Of a DNA stretch of 64,000 nucleotides, positions 53,280 to 62,374 are shown in pieces; the stretch's first letter is position 1, and each line of letters starts with the position of its first letter. Source of the DNA: Dyadobacter sp. CY347 (lineage in GTDB: Bacteria; Bacteroidota; Bacteroidia; Cytophagales; Spirosomataceae). Position numbers and translations under genes: made by a program. Under the pieces are notes generated by a model. That model ran no database searches and had not been told where the DNA came from. It saw nothing but the letters and a program-made list of their open reading frames with translations. The DNA lies in contig NZ_JAKFFT010000007.1 in assembly GCF_021502655.1 (NCBI RefSeq), forward strand, positions 62,001 to 126,000. Direction: 5' to 3'.

Positions 53280-53384
53280 ATGAAGAGTTATGCGTTAGAA
53301 ATATTATTATTTGCTGTATGCAAATTGTATTCCCTGAATAATAACTTAACGAATTTATATTCTAAAATAGTTCGTTATGCGTCG

Positions 53385-53419
53385 CAAAGGTACAAATCCT
53401 TTGGCTTAAAAAACTTCAA
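53385..53419 (-). promoter_or_regulatory. Promoter of the purF-like gene
   Basis: On the minus strand, TTG (53419-53417), a 24-bp spacer and TACCTTTG (53392-53385), an exact TAnnTTTG. It leaves a leader of about 100 bp. Confidence 0.45.
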
Positions 53420-53506
53420 ATTTCTCCGAATTTTACAAGCCGGTTTTTGTGTGCAATTCTTTAATGGAAAGATAACTATTTTTGACCAAAAGGCCAGCTA
53501 ATTTAT

Positions 53507-54202
53507 ATGTTACATAAAACGCGAGGTGTCGCCCTGAGTTATATCCGTTACCGCGAATCTTCCATCATTGCGAAGATTTACACGGAAAGCTTTGGGATTC
53601 AGACATATATAGTAAACGGGGTCAGGAGCAGTAAATCGCGCAACAACCGGATTGCCTTGTTTCAGCCGCTTACGTTGCTGGATATGGTGGTTTATCATAA
53701 GAATAAGGAGGATACCATGCATCGGATTTCGGAGATGAAATGTTACATGCCTTTCCAGACGCTGCCTTATGATGTGATCAAATCGAGTCTTGCGCTTTTT
53801 GTCACGGAAATGTTGGGAAAAACTTTAAAAGAAGAGGAAAGTAACCCCATGCTTTTCCACTTTATAGAGGAATCCGTCATGTTCCTTGACGAAGCTGAAA
53901 ATACATTTGAAAATTTTCACATTCAGTTCCTGATCCAGCTTGCGTCGTTTCTGGGATTTGGGATAGAGACTGTGGAAGATCTGGAAAGTGAGCTGAAAAA
54001 CAACCATTTTCCGCACATGCCGGATGCTATTGAGCGAGATGCAACATTACGTTTTGTGCGCGATCCGTATGGCGCAAATGTGCCACTGGACCGGAAACGG
54101 CGGATCTTGATTTTGGAAAAGCTCATCTTCTTTTTCAAAATACACATGGAAGCATTGGGGGAAATCAAATCCCTGGAAGTTTTGCGAGAGGTTTTGAAAT
54201 AG
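53507..54202 (+). CDS. recO: DNA repair protein RecO
   Basis: 231 residues, usual length. It helps load RecA onto SSB-coated DNA with RecR. The N-terminal OB fold (TRGVALSYIRYRESSIIAKI, GIQTYIVNGVRSSKSRN, FQPLTLLDMVVYHK) and helical C-terminal part (LFVTEMLGKTLKEEESN) match RecO; the zinc-finger Cys residues of some RecO proteins are absent, as is common in this phylum. Single gene, divergent from the purF-like gene. Confidence 0.93.
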   Translation: MLHKTRGVALSYIRYRESSIIAKIYTESFGIQTYIVNGVRSSKSRNNRIALFQPLTLLDMVVYHKNKEDTMHRISEMKCYMPFQTLPYDVIKSSLALFVTEMLGKTLKEEESNPMLFHFIEESVMFLDEAENTFENFHIQFLIQLASFLGFGIETVEDLESELKNNHFPHMPDAIERDATLRFVRDPYGANVPLDRKRRILILEKLIFFFKIHMEALGEIKSLEVLREVLK

Positions 54203-54270
54203 GGGACGCCGCCGGGATGAGTGGCATAATTTTGATAACGTATATTGCATATCAAAAATCTACACAACCC

Positions 54271-54972
54271 ATGAGACATTTACTGACAGCCACATTTGTT
54301 CTTGCTTCCCTCATCGGATTTGCCCAAGTCCCGAAAGGTGCGTGGAAATCCCAGGAACCTACCGGGAGCGCATCCACGCTCATTGTCGCTGATAATTACC
54401 TCGCGATTGCTTCCTATAGTATTGGTAATAAATATTTTGAAAGAACAGAAGGCGGCCCGTTCACAATGAACGGCGACCAGATGACATACACGCCTGAATT
54501 TAATTCTGCGGATTCGTTGAAAATAGGCATTCCGATTGTTTTTACGGTAACTGTAAAAGACGATATCCTCACTTTAAAATATGAAGAGGCCATGGTTTGG
54601 ATGCGCGTGGATGATGCAGCATCTGCACCGATGGCTGGCGCATGGCACATTACAGAGAAGGCAGGCGATCAGGGCGCATTGGTGAAAATTCATCAGGAAG
54701 GCACACGCAAAACATTGAAATTATTGTCGGCAACCCGTTTTCAATGGTTTGCTATTGATCCGGCTGTGAAAGGTTTCTACGCGACGGGCGGCGGCACTTA
54801 CACGGTGAAAAATGGAAAATACACTGAAAAAATCCAGTTTTTCTCAAAGGACAACAATCGCGTAGGCTCGTCGCTGACATTTGACCATAAGCTTGAAAAT
54901 GGCCGTTGGGATCATAGTGGCAAAAGCAGCGATGGAAAACAGATTCATGAGATCTGGGAAAAGATTCAGTAG
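54271..54972 (+). CDS. Exported hypothetical protein
   Basis: 233 residues from the ATG at 54271 (signal peptide MRHLLTATFVLASLIGFAQ); a start at 54217 adds residues from the recO gap. The mature part contains two similar beta-rich halves (GAWKSQEPTGSASTLIVADN, TYTPEFNSADSLKIGI and GAWHITEKAGDQG, TRFQWFAIDPAVKGFYATGG) reminiscent of lipocalin-like membrane-or-secreted proteins. Family not recognised with certainty. It follows recO by 68 bp. Confidence 0.7.
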   Translation: MRHLLTATFVLASLIGFAQVPKGAWKSQEPTGSASTLIVADNYLAIASYSIGNKYFERTEGGPFTMNGDQMTYTPEFNSADSLKIGIPIVFTVTVKDDILTLKYEEAMVWMRVDDAASAPMAGAWHITEKAGDQGALVKIHQEGTRKTLKLLSATRFQWFAIDPAVKGFYATGGGTYTVKNGKYTEKIQFFSKDNNRVGSSLTFDHKLENGRWDHSGKSSDGKQIHEIWEKIQ

Positions 54973-55086
54973 GCGCTGTTAAGGAGTTACTTCTGAATTC
55001 AATTTAGATTTATTCAAAATAATTTTTTGCATTTGTTTGAATCATTCTAAATAGCGATTACATTTGTTGCAGATTAATAGTAAACG

Positions 55087-55242
55087 ATGAGCGCTTTTAC
55101 ATTGAATGATCCTGCGGACTGTGCAGTTGGAGAAGTAACCTGGATGAAATCATTCAGCGAGAATACCGAATGTGTGTTCAAAAAGTGCTGTGAAAAATAT
55201 AAAAAGAAAGGTAAACACTGTAAAAAGTGCCCTAAAAAATAA
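55087..55242 (+). CDS. Small Cys/Lys-rich protein
   Basis: 51 residues: MSAFTLNDPADCAVGEVTWM then KSFSENTECVFKKCCEKYKK and KGKHCKKCPKK. Six Cys (positions 13, 29, 34, 35, 45, 48), including a CC pair and a C-x-x-C, and a very basic C-terminus. No signal peptide. The Cys arrangement suggests metal binding or redox use; the Lys-rich tail may touch nucleic acid. It is followed by a terminator, has its own ATG, and uses ordinary codons, so it is likely a real small gene. Function unknown. Confidence 0.7.
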   Translation: MSAFTLNDPADCAVGEVTWMKSFSENTECVFKKCCEKYKKKGKHCKKCPKK

Positions 55243-55293
55243 TAACTGCGGGATCTGAAAAGAGCCCAAACAGTTCATGGTGAATAATTGTAA

Positions 55294-55326
55294 GAGAGGG
55301 AATGCCGCGAAGCGTTCCCTTTTCTC
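55294..55326. terminator. Bidirectional terminator
   Basis: GAGAGGGAA / TTCCCTTTTCTC arms with inner GC/GC pair and loop CGCGAA, between the small Cys-rich gene and lptB (convergent). Confidence 0.7.
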
Positions 55327-55338
55327 TGTTTATTGCTT

Positions 55339-56070
55339 CTAAACTTTGCGTTTTAACTCGAAGTTCTGGCCCAGGTAAACGCGCCTAACCACTTCGTCCT
55401 CAGCCAATTCTTCGGCACTTCCCTGTTTTAAGATTTTTCCTTCAAATAATAAATAAGCACGGTCTGTAATCGAAAGTGTCTCATTTACATTGTGATCGGT
55501 GATGAGGATGCCAATGTTTTTGTGTTTCAATTTGGCCACAATGCTCTGAATGTCTTCCACCGCAATCGGGTCAACACCAGCGAAAGGTTCGTCAAGCAAG
55601 ATAAATTTTGGATCCACCGCCAGGGATCTCGCAATCTCGGTCCGGCGACGTTCTCCTCCGGAAAGCACCATTCCCTTACTTTTGCGGACGTGGGTGAGGT
55701 GAAATTCTTCGAGCAGCTCTTCCACTTTCTGCTTCTGATCAGCACGGGACAAATCAGTCATTTCCAGCACCGCACGAATATTCTCCTCAACAGTTAATGA
55801 CCGGAAAACCGATGCTTCCTGCGCCAGATAACCCAGGCCCAGGCGCGCACGCTTGTACATAGGAAGGCTTGTAATGTCCTTATCGTCCAGAAAAACTTTT
55901 CCGCTATTGGGTTTTACCAATCCTACGGCCATGTAAAAGGAGGTCGTTTTGCCGGCACCATTCGGCCCCAGCAAACCTACAATTTCGCCCTGTTCAACCT
56001 GATAGCTTACATTATTGTTAACAAGACGAACCCCGTATTTTTTTACAAGGTTTTCGGTTCTTAATATCAT
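55339..56070 (-). CDS. lptB: Lipopolysaccharide export ABC transporter ATPase (LptB)
   Basis: 243 residues. It powers LPS extraction from the inner membrane with LptFG and LptC. Walker [12 protein letters not shown] near 36, Q-loop [17 protein letters not shown], signature [16 protein letters not shown] near 140, Walker [14 protein letters not shown] and the H-loop ILITDHNV are all present. The Q-loop sequence AQEASVFR is typical of LptB. It lies 39 bp downstream of recJ on the same strand; a GAGCGG/CCGCTC hairpin fills that gap. Confidence 0.94.
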   Translation of the reverse strand: MILRTENLVKKYGVRLVNNNVSYQVEQGEIVGLLGPNGAGKTTSFYMAVGLVKPNSGKVFLDDKDITSLPMYKRARLGLGYLAQEASVFRSLTVEENIRAVLEMTDLSRADQKQKVEELLEEFHLTHVRKSKGMVLSGGERRRTEIARSLAVDPKFILLDEPFAGVDPIAVEDIQSIVAKLKHKNIGILITDHNVNETLSITDRAYLLFEGKILKQGSAEELAEDEVVRRVYLGQNFELKRKV

Positions 56071-56109
56071 TGTTATAGATCTATTTCAATCGCCGAGCGG
56101 AAAATCCGC

Positions 56110-57822
56110 TCACAGCAGTTTAATGTCTTTCAAAGACAGTTGTAACGTTTTTTTATCACGAAAGTTATTTTCTTCGAGGCAGTAGGCAATCGAGAACGGC
56201 GTTCCGTTGACCAGATCAGGATAAAAGTGAGCCATACCAAACCCGATGGCTGTAAATATTCCCGAATTATTCTGCTTCACATCAAATTTAAGATGCTTCT
56301 CCTTCATGATCGTGGGCCTTCCCGCAAGCGAAACATTACGCGATTCAAAGATCGGGGTCATGTTACCGGGACCAAATGGGCCCATTTGGCGGAGAATGTT
56401 ATAAAACTTCGGCGTGATCACTTCCAGTTCCAGCAGCATATCAATATTGATCATCGGAATCAGCTGGTCGGGCAGGATGCGGCTGCTTACAATGTCATTG
56501 AAACGCGTTTTGAATGCTTCCACATTTTGCAGGGGCAATGTAAGTCCGGCTGCGAAAGTGTGCCCGCCGTATTGTTCCAGAAGATCTGCACATTCCTCAA
56601 TGGCCTCATACACATCAAATCCTGGAACCGACCGTGCAGAACCAGCAGCTTTTCCGTGCGATTGCGTTAATATAATGGTAGGGCGATGGTATTTTTCAAT
56701 GCATCGGCTCGCCACAATTCCGATCACGCCTTTGTGCCAGTCTTCCTTATATAATACGGTACTTTTTGCAGTCGTAAACCAGTCGTCGTTTTCAATCATG
56801 AAAAGCGCCTGTTCCGTAATGCTCGTATCGAAAGTTCTTCGCTCGCTGTTGTGCTTGTTAATCTCCTGTGCAAAGTCAGCTGCTTCTTCATGCTCTTCGC
56901 ATAGTAAAAGCCTTACTGCTTCCTTTGCATGCTTGATCCGCCCGGCCGCGTTAATTCTCGGGCCCAATCCGAACACAACATTAGTAATGTCCAGCACACC
57001 ATTCAATCCTGCGATCTGGATCAATGCCTTGACGCCACATCTTGGCGCAGCATTCAATCTTTGCAAACCATAATATGCCAAAATCCGGTTTTCGCCTGTA
57101 ATAGGCACAATGTCCGAGGCAATGCTGATCACCAGCAGATCCAGGTGGTCGAACAAGCCCGCAGGATCTATTTCATTATCTATACAAAAGGCTTGCAGCA
57201 ATTTAAATCCAACACCGCAGCCGGTTAGTTCTTTATAAGGATATGGGCAATCGTCTCTTTTAGGGTCTAAAACTGCAACAGCCGGCGGCAGCTCAGAACC
57301 CGGCCGGTGGTGATCACAGATGATGAAGTCAATTCCTCTTTCTTTGGCGGCCGTGACTTTATCCACCGATTTAACCCCGCAATCCAATGTTACAATCAGT
57401 GAAAAGCCGTTTTCGTGCGCCCAGTCAATGCTTTGCCAGGAAACGCCGTAGCCTTCTTCGTAGCGGTCGGGAATGTAGTAATCGAGATTTGGGTAGATTT
57501 TCTTCAAAAAACCGTAGAACAATGCCACGGAAGTGGTGCCGTCCACATCGTAATCTCCGTAAACCAATATTTTCTCACCATTTCTGATGGCATCATTCAG
57601 CCTGCTTACTGCTGCGTACATGTCCTGCATTAAAAACGGATCATGTAAATGCGAAAGGTCAGGGCGAAAAAAGGTTCGGGATTGTTCAAAATCAAGGACA
57701 CCGCGCTGCACCAAAAGCGTAGCCAGCGACGGGCTTACTTTTAACGATTCAGCCAGTTCCAGGACAATGTGTGTTTGTTCAGAAGTAAATTCAGGGTTGT
57801 GTATCCAGCGCTTTTCAATCAT
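56110..57822 (-). CDS. recJ: Single-stranded-DNA exonuclease RecJ
   Basis: 570 residues, usual length. It is a 5'-3' single-strand DNA exonuclease acting in recombination and mismatch repair. DHH-family motifs: GDYDVDGTTSVALFYG near 83, VTLDCGVKS, FIICDHHRPG near 160, and the DHHA1 motif GGHTFAAGLTL near 405, with the OB fold at the C-terminus. A TATCTTTG box lies on this strand at 57834-57827, only five bases before the start codon, so the transcript could be nearly leaderless. Confidence 0.95.
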   Translation of the reverse strand: MIEKRWIHNPEFTSEQTHIVLELAESLKVSPSLATLLVQRGVLDFEQSRTFFRPDLSHLHDPFLMQDMYAAVSRLNDAIRNGEKILVYGDYDVDGTTSVALFYGFLKKIYPNLDYYIPDRYEEGYGVSWQSIDWAHENGFSLIVTLDCGVKSVDKVTAAKERGIDFIICDHHRPGSELPPAVAVLDPKRDDCPYPYKELTGCGVGFKLLQAFCIDNEIDPAGLFDHLDLLVISIASDIVPITGENRILAYYGLQRLNAAPRCGVKALIQIAGLNGVLDITNVVFGLGPRINAAGRIKHAKEAVRLLLCEEHEEAADFAQEINKHNSERRTFDTSITEQALFMIENDDWFTTAKSTVLYKEDWHKGVIGIVASRCIEKYHRPTIILTQSHGKAAGSARSVPGFDVYEAIEECADLLEQYGGHTFAAGLTLPLQNVEAFKTRFNDIVSSRILPDQLIPMINIDMLLELEVITPKFYNILRQMGPFGPGNMTPIFESRNVSLAGRPTIMKEKHLKFDVKQNNSGIFTAIGFGMAHFYPDLVNGTPFSIAYCLEENNFRDKKTLQLSLKDIKLL

Positions 57823-57907
57823 GAAACAAAGATAATCGGATTCTGTGATGCGCGTATCAAAATCTATATTGAGCCCGCACTATCAGGAAAAGCTAATTGA
57901 AAGGTCT

Positions 57908-57915
57908 TATCTTTG
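57908..57915 (+). promoter_or_regulatory. Probable -7 element of ruvX
   Basis: TATCTTTG matches TAnnTTTG exactly, 26 bp before the ATG at 57942. No well-spaced TTG is seen. Confidence 0.45.
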
Positions 57916-57941
57916 CAAGCAATTAACATTCTTTAAGATAA

Positions 57942-58355
57942 ATGCCGCGTCTTCTGGCGATTGATTATGGTGCCAAACGCACTGGTATAGCTGTCACAGA
58001 TCCTTTACAGATCATCGCCACTGCCCTCGATACGGTCAGGACGCATGACCTGTTGGAGTTTTTGAAAAAATACGCAGCCACCGAGCCGATCGAAGCATTT
58101 ATAGTAGGGATGCCCAAAAGGCTCGACAATACGGAAAGTGAAAATGCAGCCCGGGTAACCTCATTTATTAAAGTCTTGAAAAAAACGTTTCCCGAAATCC
58201 CAGTCCACACACACGATGAAAGATTCACTTCGTCCATGGCTTTGCAATCCATGATCGCATCAGGCTCTAAAAAAAGCGACCGGCGTGAGAAAGGCAACAT
58301 TGATAAAATTAGCGCTACGATCATTCTCCAGTCTTATATGGAGAGCAAACGCTGA
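57942..58355 (+). CDS. ruvX: Holliday-junction resolvase-like protein (RuvX/YqgF)
   Basis: 137 residues, usual length. An RNase H-like fold with [18 protein letters not shown] at the N-terminus, [17 protein letters not shown] in the middle and [16 protein letters not shown] (catalytic D-E) near 97. Members process 16S rRNA 5' ends and are related to RuvC-type nucleases. Divergent from recJ, followed by def after 51 bp. Confidence 0.95.
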   Translation: MPRLLAIDYGAKRTGIAVTDPLQIIATALDTVRTHDLLEFLKKYAATEPIEAFIVGMPKRLDNTESENAARVTSFIKVLKKTFPEIPVHTHDERFTSSMALQSMIASGSKKSDRREKGNIDKISATIILQSYMESKR

Positions 58356-58406
58356 GCATCATAATATTAGGTTACATTATATTAAAACGAATAAAGTCGC
58401 ATTACA

Positions 58407-58991
58407 ATGATTTATCCCATCGTAGCATACGGAGATCCAATCCTTAGGAAACCAACCCAATTCATTGAAAAAGACCAGCTTGATCTGAAAAAACTTTCAG
58501 AAGATATGTTTGAGACCATGCATGGTGCAAATGGGGTAGGATTGGCTGCGCCGCAGATCGGCATGAATATCCGTGTTTTTGTGGTGGACGCAACGCCGTT
58601 CAGTGAGAAGGATGATGACGATGACGACGAGCCGGATCTTTCATTGGTTGATTTCAAAAAAACATTCATTAACCCTGAAATCCTGGAAGAGGATGGAAAG
58701 GAGTGGGCTTTTGAAGAAGGCTGTCTGAGCATTCCCGGCATCCGCGGTGATGTTTATCGTCCGGAGCGCGTGAAAATCCGTTATCGCGACATGGATTGGA
58801 ATGAATACACAGAAGAATACACAGGAATGGCCGCCAGGATCATTCAGCACGAATATGACCATTTGTTAGGAAAGCTTTTCGTAGATTATCTGCCAACATT
58901 GAAAAAGCAGTTGATCAAAAGGAAACTCGCCGACATTACAAAAGGCAATGTAGACTCAGATTACCGCATGCGTTTTCCGGGAAGGAGATAA
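58407..58991 (+). CDS. def: Peptide deformylase
   Basis: 194 residues. It removes the formyl group from nascent proteins. All three motifs are present: GVGLAAPQIG (about 46-55), EEGCLSIPGI (about 108-117, metal-binding Cys) and QHEYDHLLGKLF (HExxH, about 148-153). An acidic run DDDDDDEPD near 72-80 is inserted in a surface loop. Same strand as ruvX and probably in one transcript. Confidence 0.96.
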   Translation: MIYPIVAYGDPILRKPTQFIEKDQLDLKKLSEDMFETMHGANGVGLAAPQIGMNIRVFVVDATPFSEKDDDDDDEPDLSLVDFKKTFINPEILEEDGKEWAFEEGCLSIPGIRGDVYRPERVKIRYRDMDWNEYTEEYTGMAARIIQHEYDHLLGKLFVDYLPTLKKQLIKRKLADITKGNVDSDYRMRFPGRR

Positions 58992-58995
58992 TTTT

Positions 58996-59082
58996 TAATG
59001 AGTGAATGAGTGAATGACTGAATAAAACAATAGCAATGAAGTCATTGCTCACTCACTTACTCATTCACTCATTCACTCATTA
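58996..59082. repeat. Large inverted repeat made of TGAATGAG-type units
   Basis: 22-bp perfect arms at 58996-59017 and 59061-59082, each built from an 8-bp unit (gagtgaat or its complement). The 43-bp loop contains an 8-bp hairpin AGCAATGA / TCATTGCT (59032-59049). It directly follows def and precedes the amidase gene. A mobile-type intergenic repeat or a strong mRNA hairpin are both possible. Confidence 0.9.
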
Positions 59083-59093
59083 AAGCATCCACC

Positions 59094-59891
59094 ATGATAG
59101 CAGAACAGTCTACAAAAACATTGTCGGTCGCTTTGATTCAAACCGACCTGTTTTGGGAAAACACGACTGCTAACCTGGCAACGCTTGAAGAAAAAATAGC
59201 GACGCTGTCGGGGCCTGCGGATATCATTGTGCTTCCGGAAATGTTCAACTCCGGTTTTACAATGAACACCGCAGCAGCCGAGCCCATGAACTTCACCACC
59301 ACGCGTTGGATGAAGCAAATGGCTGCTCAAACAAAGGCGCTAATCATAGGAAGTTTCGCTGTCAAGGAGGAAGGCAAATATTACAACCGCTTAATGTGCG
59401 TTGATCCGGATGGTTCTCATGTTTTTAATGATAAGAAGCATCTTTTCAGTTTTGGAAATGAGCATCTTACCTATACATCCGGGCAATCCAGGCTGATTAT
59501 TAATCACAAGGGCTGGAAAATTTGCCCATTGGTTTGCTACGATCTCCGGTTTCCCGTCTGGAGCCGTAATGTGGCTACCGATCCTTACGACATCCTTATA
59601 TATGTAGCGAATTGGCCGGCCAAACGTGCACATGCCTGGAATACATTATTAAAAGCCCGCGCTATTGAAAACCAAAGCTATGTGGTAGGCGTGAACCGCG
59701 TCGGCTCGGATGCGAACGGGCTAACTTACCAGGGAGATTCGGTTGCGCTCGATTATCTTGGAGAGCCGCTGAGTATGCTGGCCAATGCAGAAACGGAGAA
59801 GATTGTAAGTTTCAACAAAGCCGATCTTTTTGCCTATCGGGTTGCTTTTCCAGCATTGGATGATGCGGACGAGTTTCAGATAAATTGGTGA
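59094..59891 (+). CDS. Omega-amidase (nitrilase superfamily, YafV-like)
   Basis: 265 residues. Catalytic triad of the nitrilase superfamily: E in IIVLPEMFNSGF near 47, K in NDKKHLFSFG near 114, C in LVCYDLRFPVW near 148. The sequence resembles the omega-amidase branch that hydrolyses alpha-ketoglutaramate from glutamine metabolism (repair of a side product). Cytoplasmic, no signal peptide. Lies after the inverted repeat, convergent with gatC. Confidence 0.9.
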   Translation: MIAEQSTKTLSVALIQTDLFWENTTANLATLEEKIATLSGPADIIVLPEMFNSGFTMNTAAAEPMNFTTTRWMKQMAAQTKALIIGSFAVKEEGKYYNRLMCVDPDGSHVFNDKKHLFSFGNEHLTYTSGQSRLIINHKGWKICPLVCYDLRFPVWSRNVATDPYDILIYVANWPAKRAHAWNTLLKARAIENQSYVVGVNRVGSDANGLTYQGDSVALDYLGEPLSMLANAETEKIVSFNKADLFAYRVAFPALDDADEFQINW

Positions 59892-59916
59892 GCACACGGA
59901 CAAAGTGTCCTATAAG

Positions 59917-60204
59917 TTACTCAATCACCTTCGGGACCATTATATAGGAAGCGTTTTTAGCAGGCGCATTTGCAAGTGCGTCTTCCCGGCTCATTGTATT
60001 GACGCCAATATCTTCACGCCAGTTGTTGACTTCGCTAAGGATATGAGTCAGAGGTTCCACGCCTTCGGTATCCACCTCATTCAATTGCTCCATCCACGTC
60101 AATACCGAGTCCATACTCTTTAAAATGCCTTCTTCCTCCTCAGGTTTTATCTCCAAACGGGCCAGGTGGGCTATTTTTTTAAGAGACTCCTTGTCAATTT
60201 TCAT
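59917..60204 (-). CDS. gatC: Glutamyl-tRNA(Gln)/aspartyl-tRNA(Asn) amidotransferase subunit C
   Basis: 95 residues, usual length. It stabilises GatA in the complex that forms Gln-tRNA(Gln) or Asn-tRNA(Asn). Typical KKIAHLARLEIKPEEEE, VLTWMEQLNEVDTEGVEPL and the C-terminal EDALANAPAKNASYIMVPKV are seen. gatA and gatB are not in the window. Confidence 0.95.
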   Translation of the reverse strand: MKIDKESLKKIAHLARLEIKPEEEEGILKSMDSVLTWMEQLNEVDTEGVEPLTHILSEVNNWREDIGVNTMSREDALANAPAKNASYIMVPKVIE

Positions 60205-60822
60205 GATGTGATCAATTTGTTAAGTTACCGCTGGGGATTGAAACGGATGTCAAAATTACCTGATTTTTGCGATTCTGTTTTCCGGGCGGGTAAATTATTC
60301 AGGAACCGTGAGCAATGATGATGAAACCGGCGTCTTGCTTCTGTTGTTTTAGTAAAATTTGCTAACAAGCGTAAATTATAGCTCATCCGAAATTTAAAAT
60401 TGTTGTTTAACTAATAGTAGGAGAAAAATAATATTTGCTTTTCTACGAGAATGTTGAAATATTTTGAACGACAATGCGGGCCTTTGAAAAACATGTTCGC
60501 AGTGAACGTTGTAAAGAGTACAATTATGTATAAGTTTGAATTTTGATTGCATATAGTTCTTAATCAGCACAAAATCGAGAATAACTTAGAAAATTGAGCG
60601 TACGGGTTTCTTTAAATTATGCAATTTGTACGTGCTATGTCAAAAATTTCGCGAAAAAAACTGACGAAATGCTTGCTTTTTTTTAAAAGGAAAACTCATA
60701 CTTTTGTAGAAGGCTAATATCTAAAACGCGATCAAAATTTTATTTTACCAAATCCAGTTTTAACCAAAAGTTTTATTTAATTCACAACCAAAATCTCAAT
60801 TTAACCTTTAAAAGTAAGTCTG
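60205..60822. other. 618-bp intergenic region before exbB
   Basis: AT-rich from about 60400; no supported gene, repeat or RNA seen. The 3' third holds the exbB promoter described separately. Confidence 0.55.
60673..60706 (+). promoter_or_regulatory. Promoter of the exbB-exbD-exbD-tonB operon
   Basis: TTG at 60673-60675, a 23-bp spacer with a T-run and TACTTTTG at 60699-60706 (exact TAnnTTTG). Leader of about 110 bases to the exbB start at 60823. Confidence 0.6.
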
Positions 60823-61662
60823 ATGGAAAAGAAAGCTACAAGTCCGGCACCAGCTCCAAAGCCTGCTGCGGCAGCAACAAAAGGCAAAGGCGGTTTGAAC
60901 CCGGCATTGGTAATCCCTCTACTATTTGCAATTGCATTGGCAGTTTACATTTTTGTTCTGGGAGCTCCCGAACACTTTAAAGATGGCGATCACGCAAAAG
61001 GCCCAATCGATGGTGATTACTACGGAATCGTTTACAAAGGAGGTCCTATCGTACCAATTTTGATGACTTGTTTCCTGATCGTGTTAACATTTACAATCGA
61101 GCGTTTGATCACTTTGAACAAAGCTCAAGGTTCAGGAAGCATCGATTCATTCGTTGTTAAGCTGAGAGGCCTTCTTGACAAAAACCAAATTGAAGAAGCA
61201 ATTAAAGAGTGTGACAGACAAAAAGGATCTGTTGGTAACGTTATCAAAGCAGGTCTTTTGAAATATAAGCAATTGACTACTGAGACTGCCCTTGACAAAG
61301 AGCAGAAGCTTGCAGCGCTTCAGAAAGAAATCGAAGAAGCTACTACGCTTGAACTTCCAATGCTTCAGAAAAACCTTACGATTATCGCAACACTTGCGGG
61401 TGCATCTACACTTTTGGCACTTCTTGGAACGGTAATCGGTATGATTAAAGCGTTCGCGGCACTTGGTACATCAGGTTCTCCTGACTCCGCTGCACTTGCG
61501 ACAGGTATCTCTGAGGCCCTTATTAATACGGCACTTGGTATCGGTACTTCTGCGATCGCAACGATCTCATACGCTTACCTAAACAGCCGTGTTGACGACC
61601 TTACTTATAGCATTGATGAAATCGGCTTGAGCCTTCAATCAAACTTTGCTACACATTATTAA
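60823..61662 (+). CDS. exbB: MotA/TolQ/ExbB proton channel protein
   Basis: 279 residues. It forms the proton-driven inner-membrane motor that energises TonB. An Ala/Pro/Lys-rich N-terminal tail is followed by a first helix (ALVIPLLFAIALAVYIFVLG), a second (PILMTCFLIVLTFTIERLIT), and the conserved region TIIATLAGASTLLALLGTVI GMI with GIGTSAIATISYAYL. It is first in the exbB-exbD-exbD-tonB operon; its stop codon lies in an AT-rich hairpin. Confidence 0.93.
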   Translation: MEKKATSPAPAPKPAAAATKGKGGLNPALVIPLLFAIALAVYIFVLGAPEHFKDGDHAKGPIDGDYYGIVYKGGPIVPILMTCFLIVLTFTIERLITLNKAQGSGSIDSFVVKLRGLLDKNQIEEAIKECDRQKGSVGNVIKAGLLKYKQLTTETALDKEQKLAALQKEIEEATTLELPMLQKNLTIIATLAGASTLLALLGTVIGMIKAFAALGTSGSPDSAALATGISEALINTALGIGTSAIATISYAYLNSRVDDLTYSIDEIGLSLQSNFATHY

Positions 61663-61683
61663 TAGTTTTTTGAACTATTAATA
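61657..61683 (+). other. AT-rich hairpin overlapping the exbB stop codon
   Basis: Perfect 11-bp arms TATTAATAGTT / AACTATTAATA with loop TTTTG. It could slow exonucleases or balance exbB against exbD levels; its stability is modest because it is all A/T but one pair. Confidence 0.5.
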
Positions 61684-61723
61684 TGAAAGTTTCGTTAATA
61701 TACAAAAAACTTATATATTTGCT

Positions 61724-62338
61724 ATGGGAAAGGTAAGACCTAAGAAGCACGCGCCGCATACGGATATGACAGCGATGACTGACGTAGCGTTCTTACTACT
61801 GACGTTCTTTATCATGACGGCAACTTTTAAGTCGAATGAAGCGGAGATTACAACCCCCTCTTCCATTTCGCAGATTAAAGTTCCTGATGATGACATTATG
61901 GTCATTAGTATTGACAAAGCGGGCAAGGTGTTCTTTGGAGTGGATGCAAAACCGGTAAGAGCAGCAATGCTTGAAAACATTGGTCAATCAAAAGGGATCA
62001 CGTTCACTGAGACTGAAAAAGCAAAATTTGCATTGCAATCAAGCTTCGGATTTCCATTGGCTCAGTTGAAACCGTGGTTGAACATGTCGAAAGAACAAAT
62101 GCCTAATGTGAAGCAACCAGGAATTCCGGTTGACTCAACAGGAGCAAGTGAACTGGCGGACTGGGTTTATGCAGCTCGTAAGGCTAACAACCAATTGAGA
62201 ATTGCTTTGAAGGGTGACAACCTTTCGAAGTTCCCGGTTTTCAAAGATGTGTTGTCTAACCTTCAGTCGCAGAACATCAACAAGTTCAACCTGATCACAG
62301 GTAGCGAACAAGCGCCTGCCGGCTACACGAACGATTAG
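61724..62338 (+). CDS. exbD: ExbD/TolR biopolymer transport protein, first copy
   Basis: 204 residues. One N-terminal helix (MTDVAFLLLTFFIMTATF) carries the functional Asp of ExbD in MTAMTDVAF, followed by a periplasmic domain. It works with ExbB to turn proton flow into TonB movement. A TATATTTG sequence lies three bases before the ATG; it may be coincidence or part of the upstream signal. Confidence 0.92.
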   Translation: MGKVRPKKHAPHTDMTAMTDVAFLLLTFFIMTATFKSNEAEITTPSSISQIKVPDDDIMVISIDKAGKVFFGVDAKPVRAAMLENIGQSKGITFTETEKAKFALQSSFGFPLAQLKPWLNMSKEQMPNVKQPGIPVDSTGASELADWVYAARKANNQLRIALKGDNLSKFPVFKDVLSNLQSQNINKFNLITGSEQAPAGYTND

Positions 62339-62374
62339 TTTTAACAAAAGGGATCATTTTAATAAGAAGAGAAA

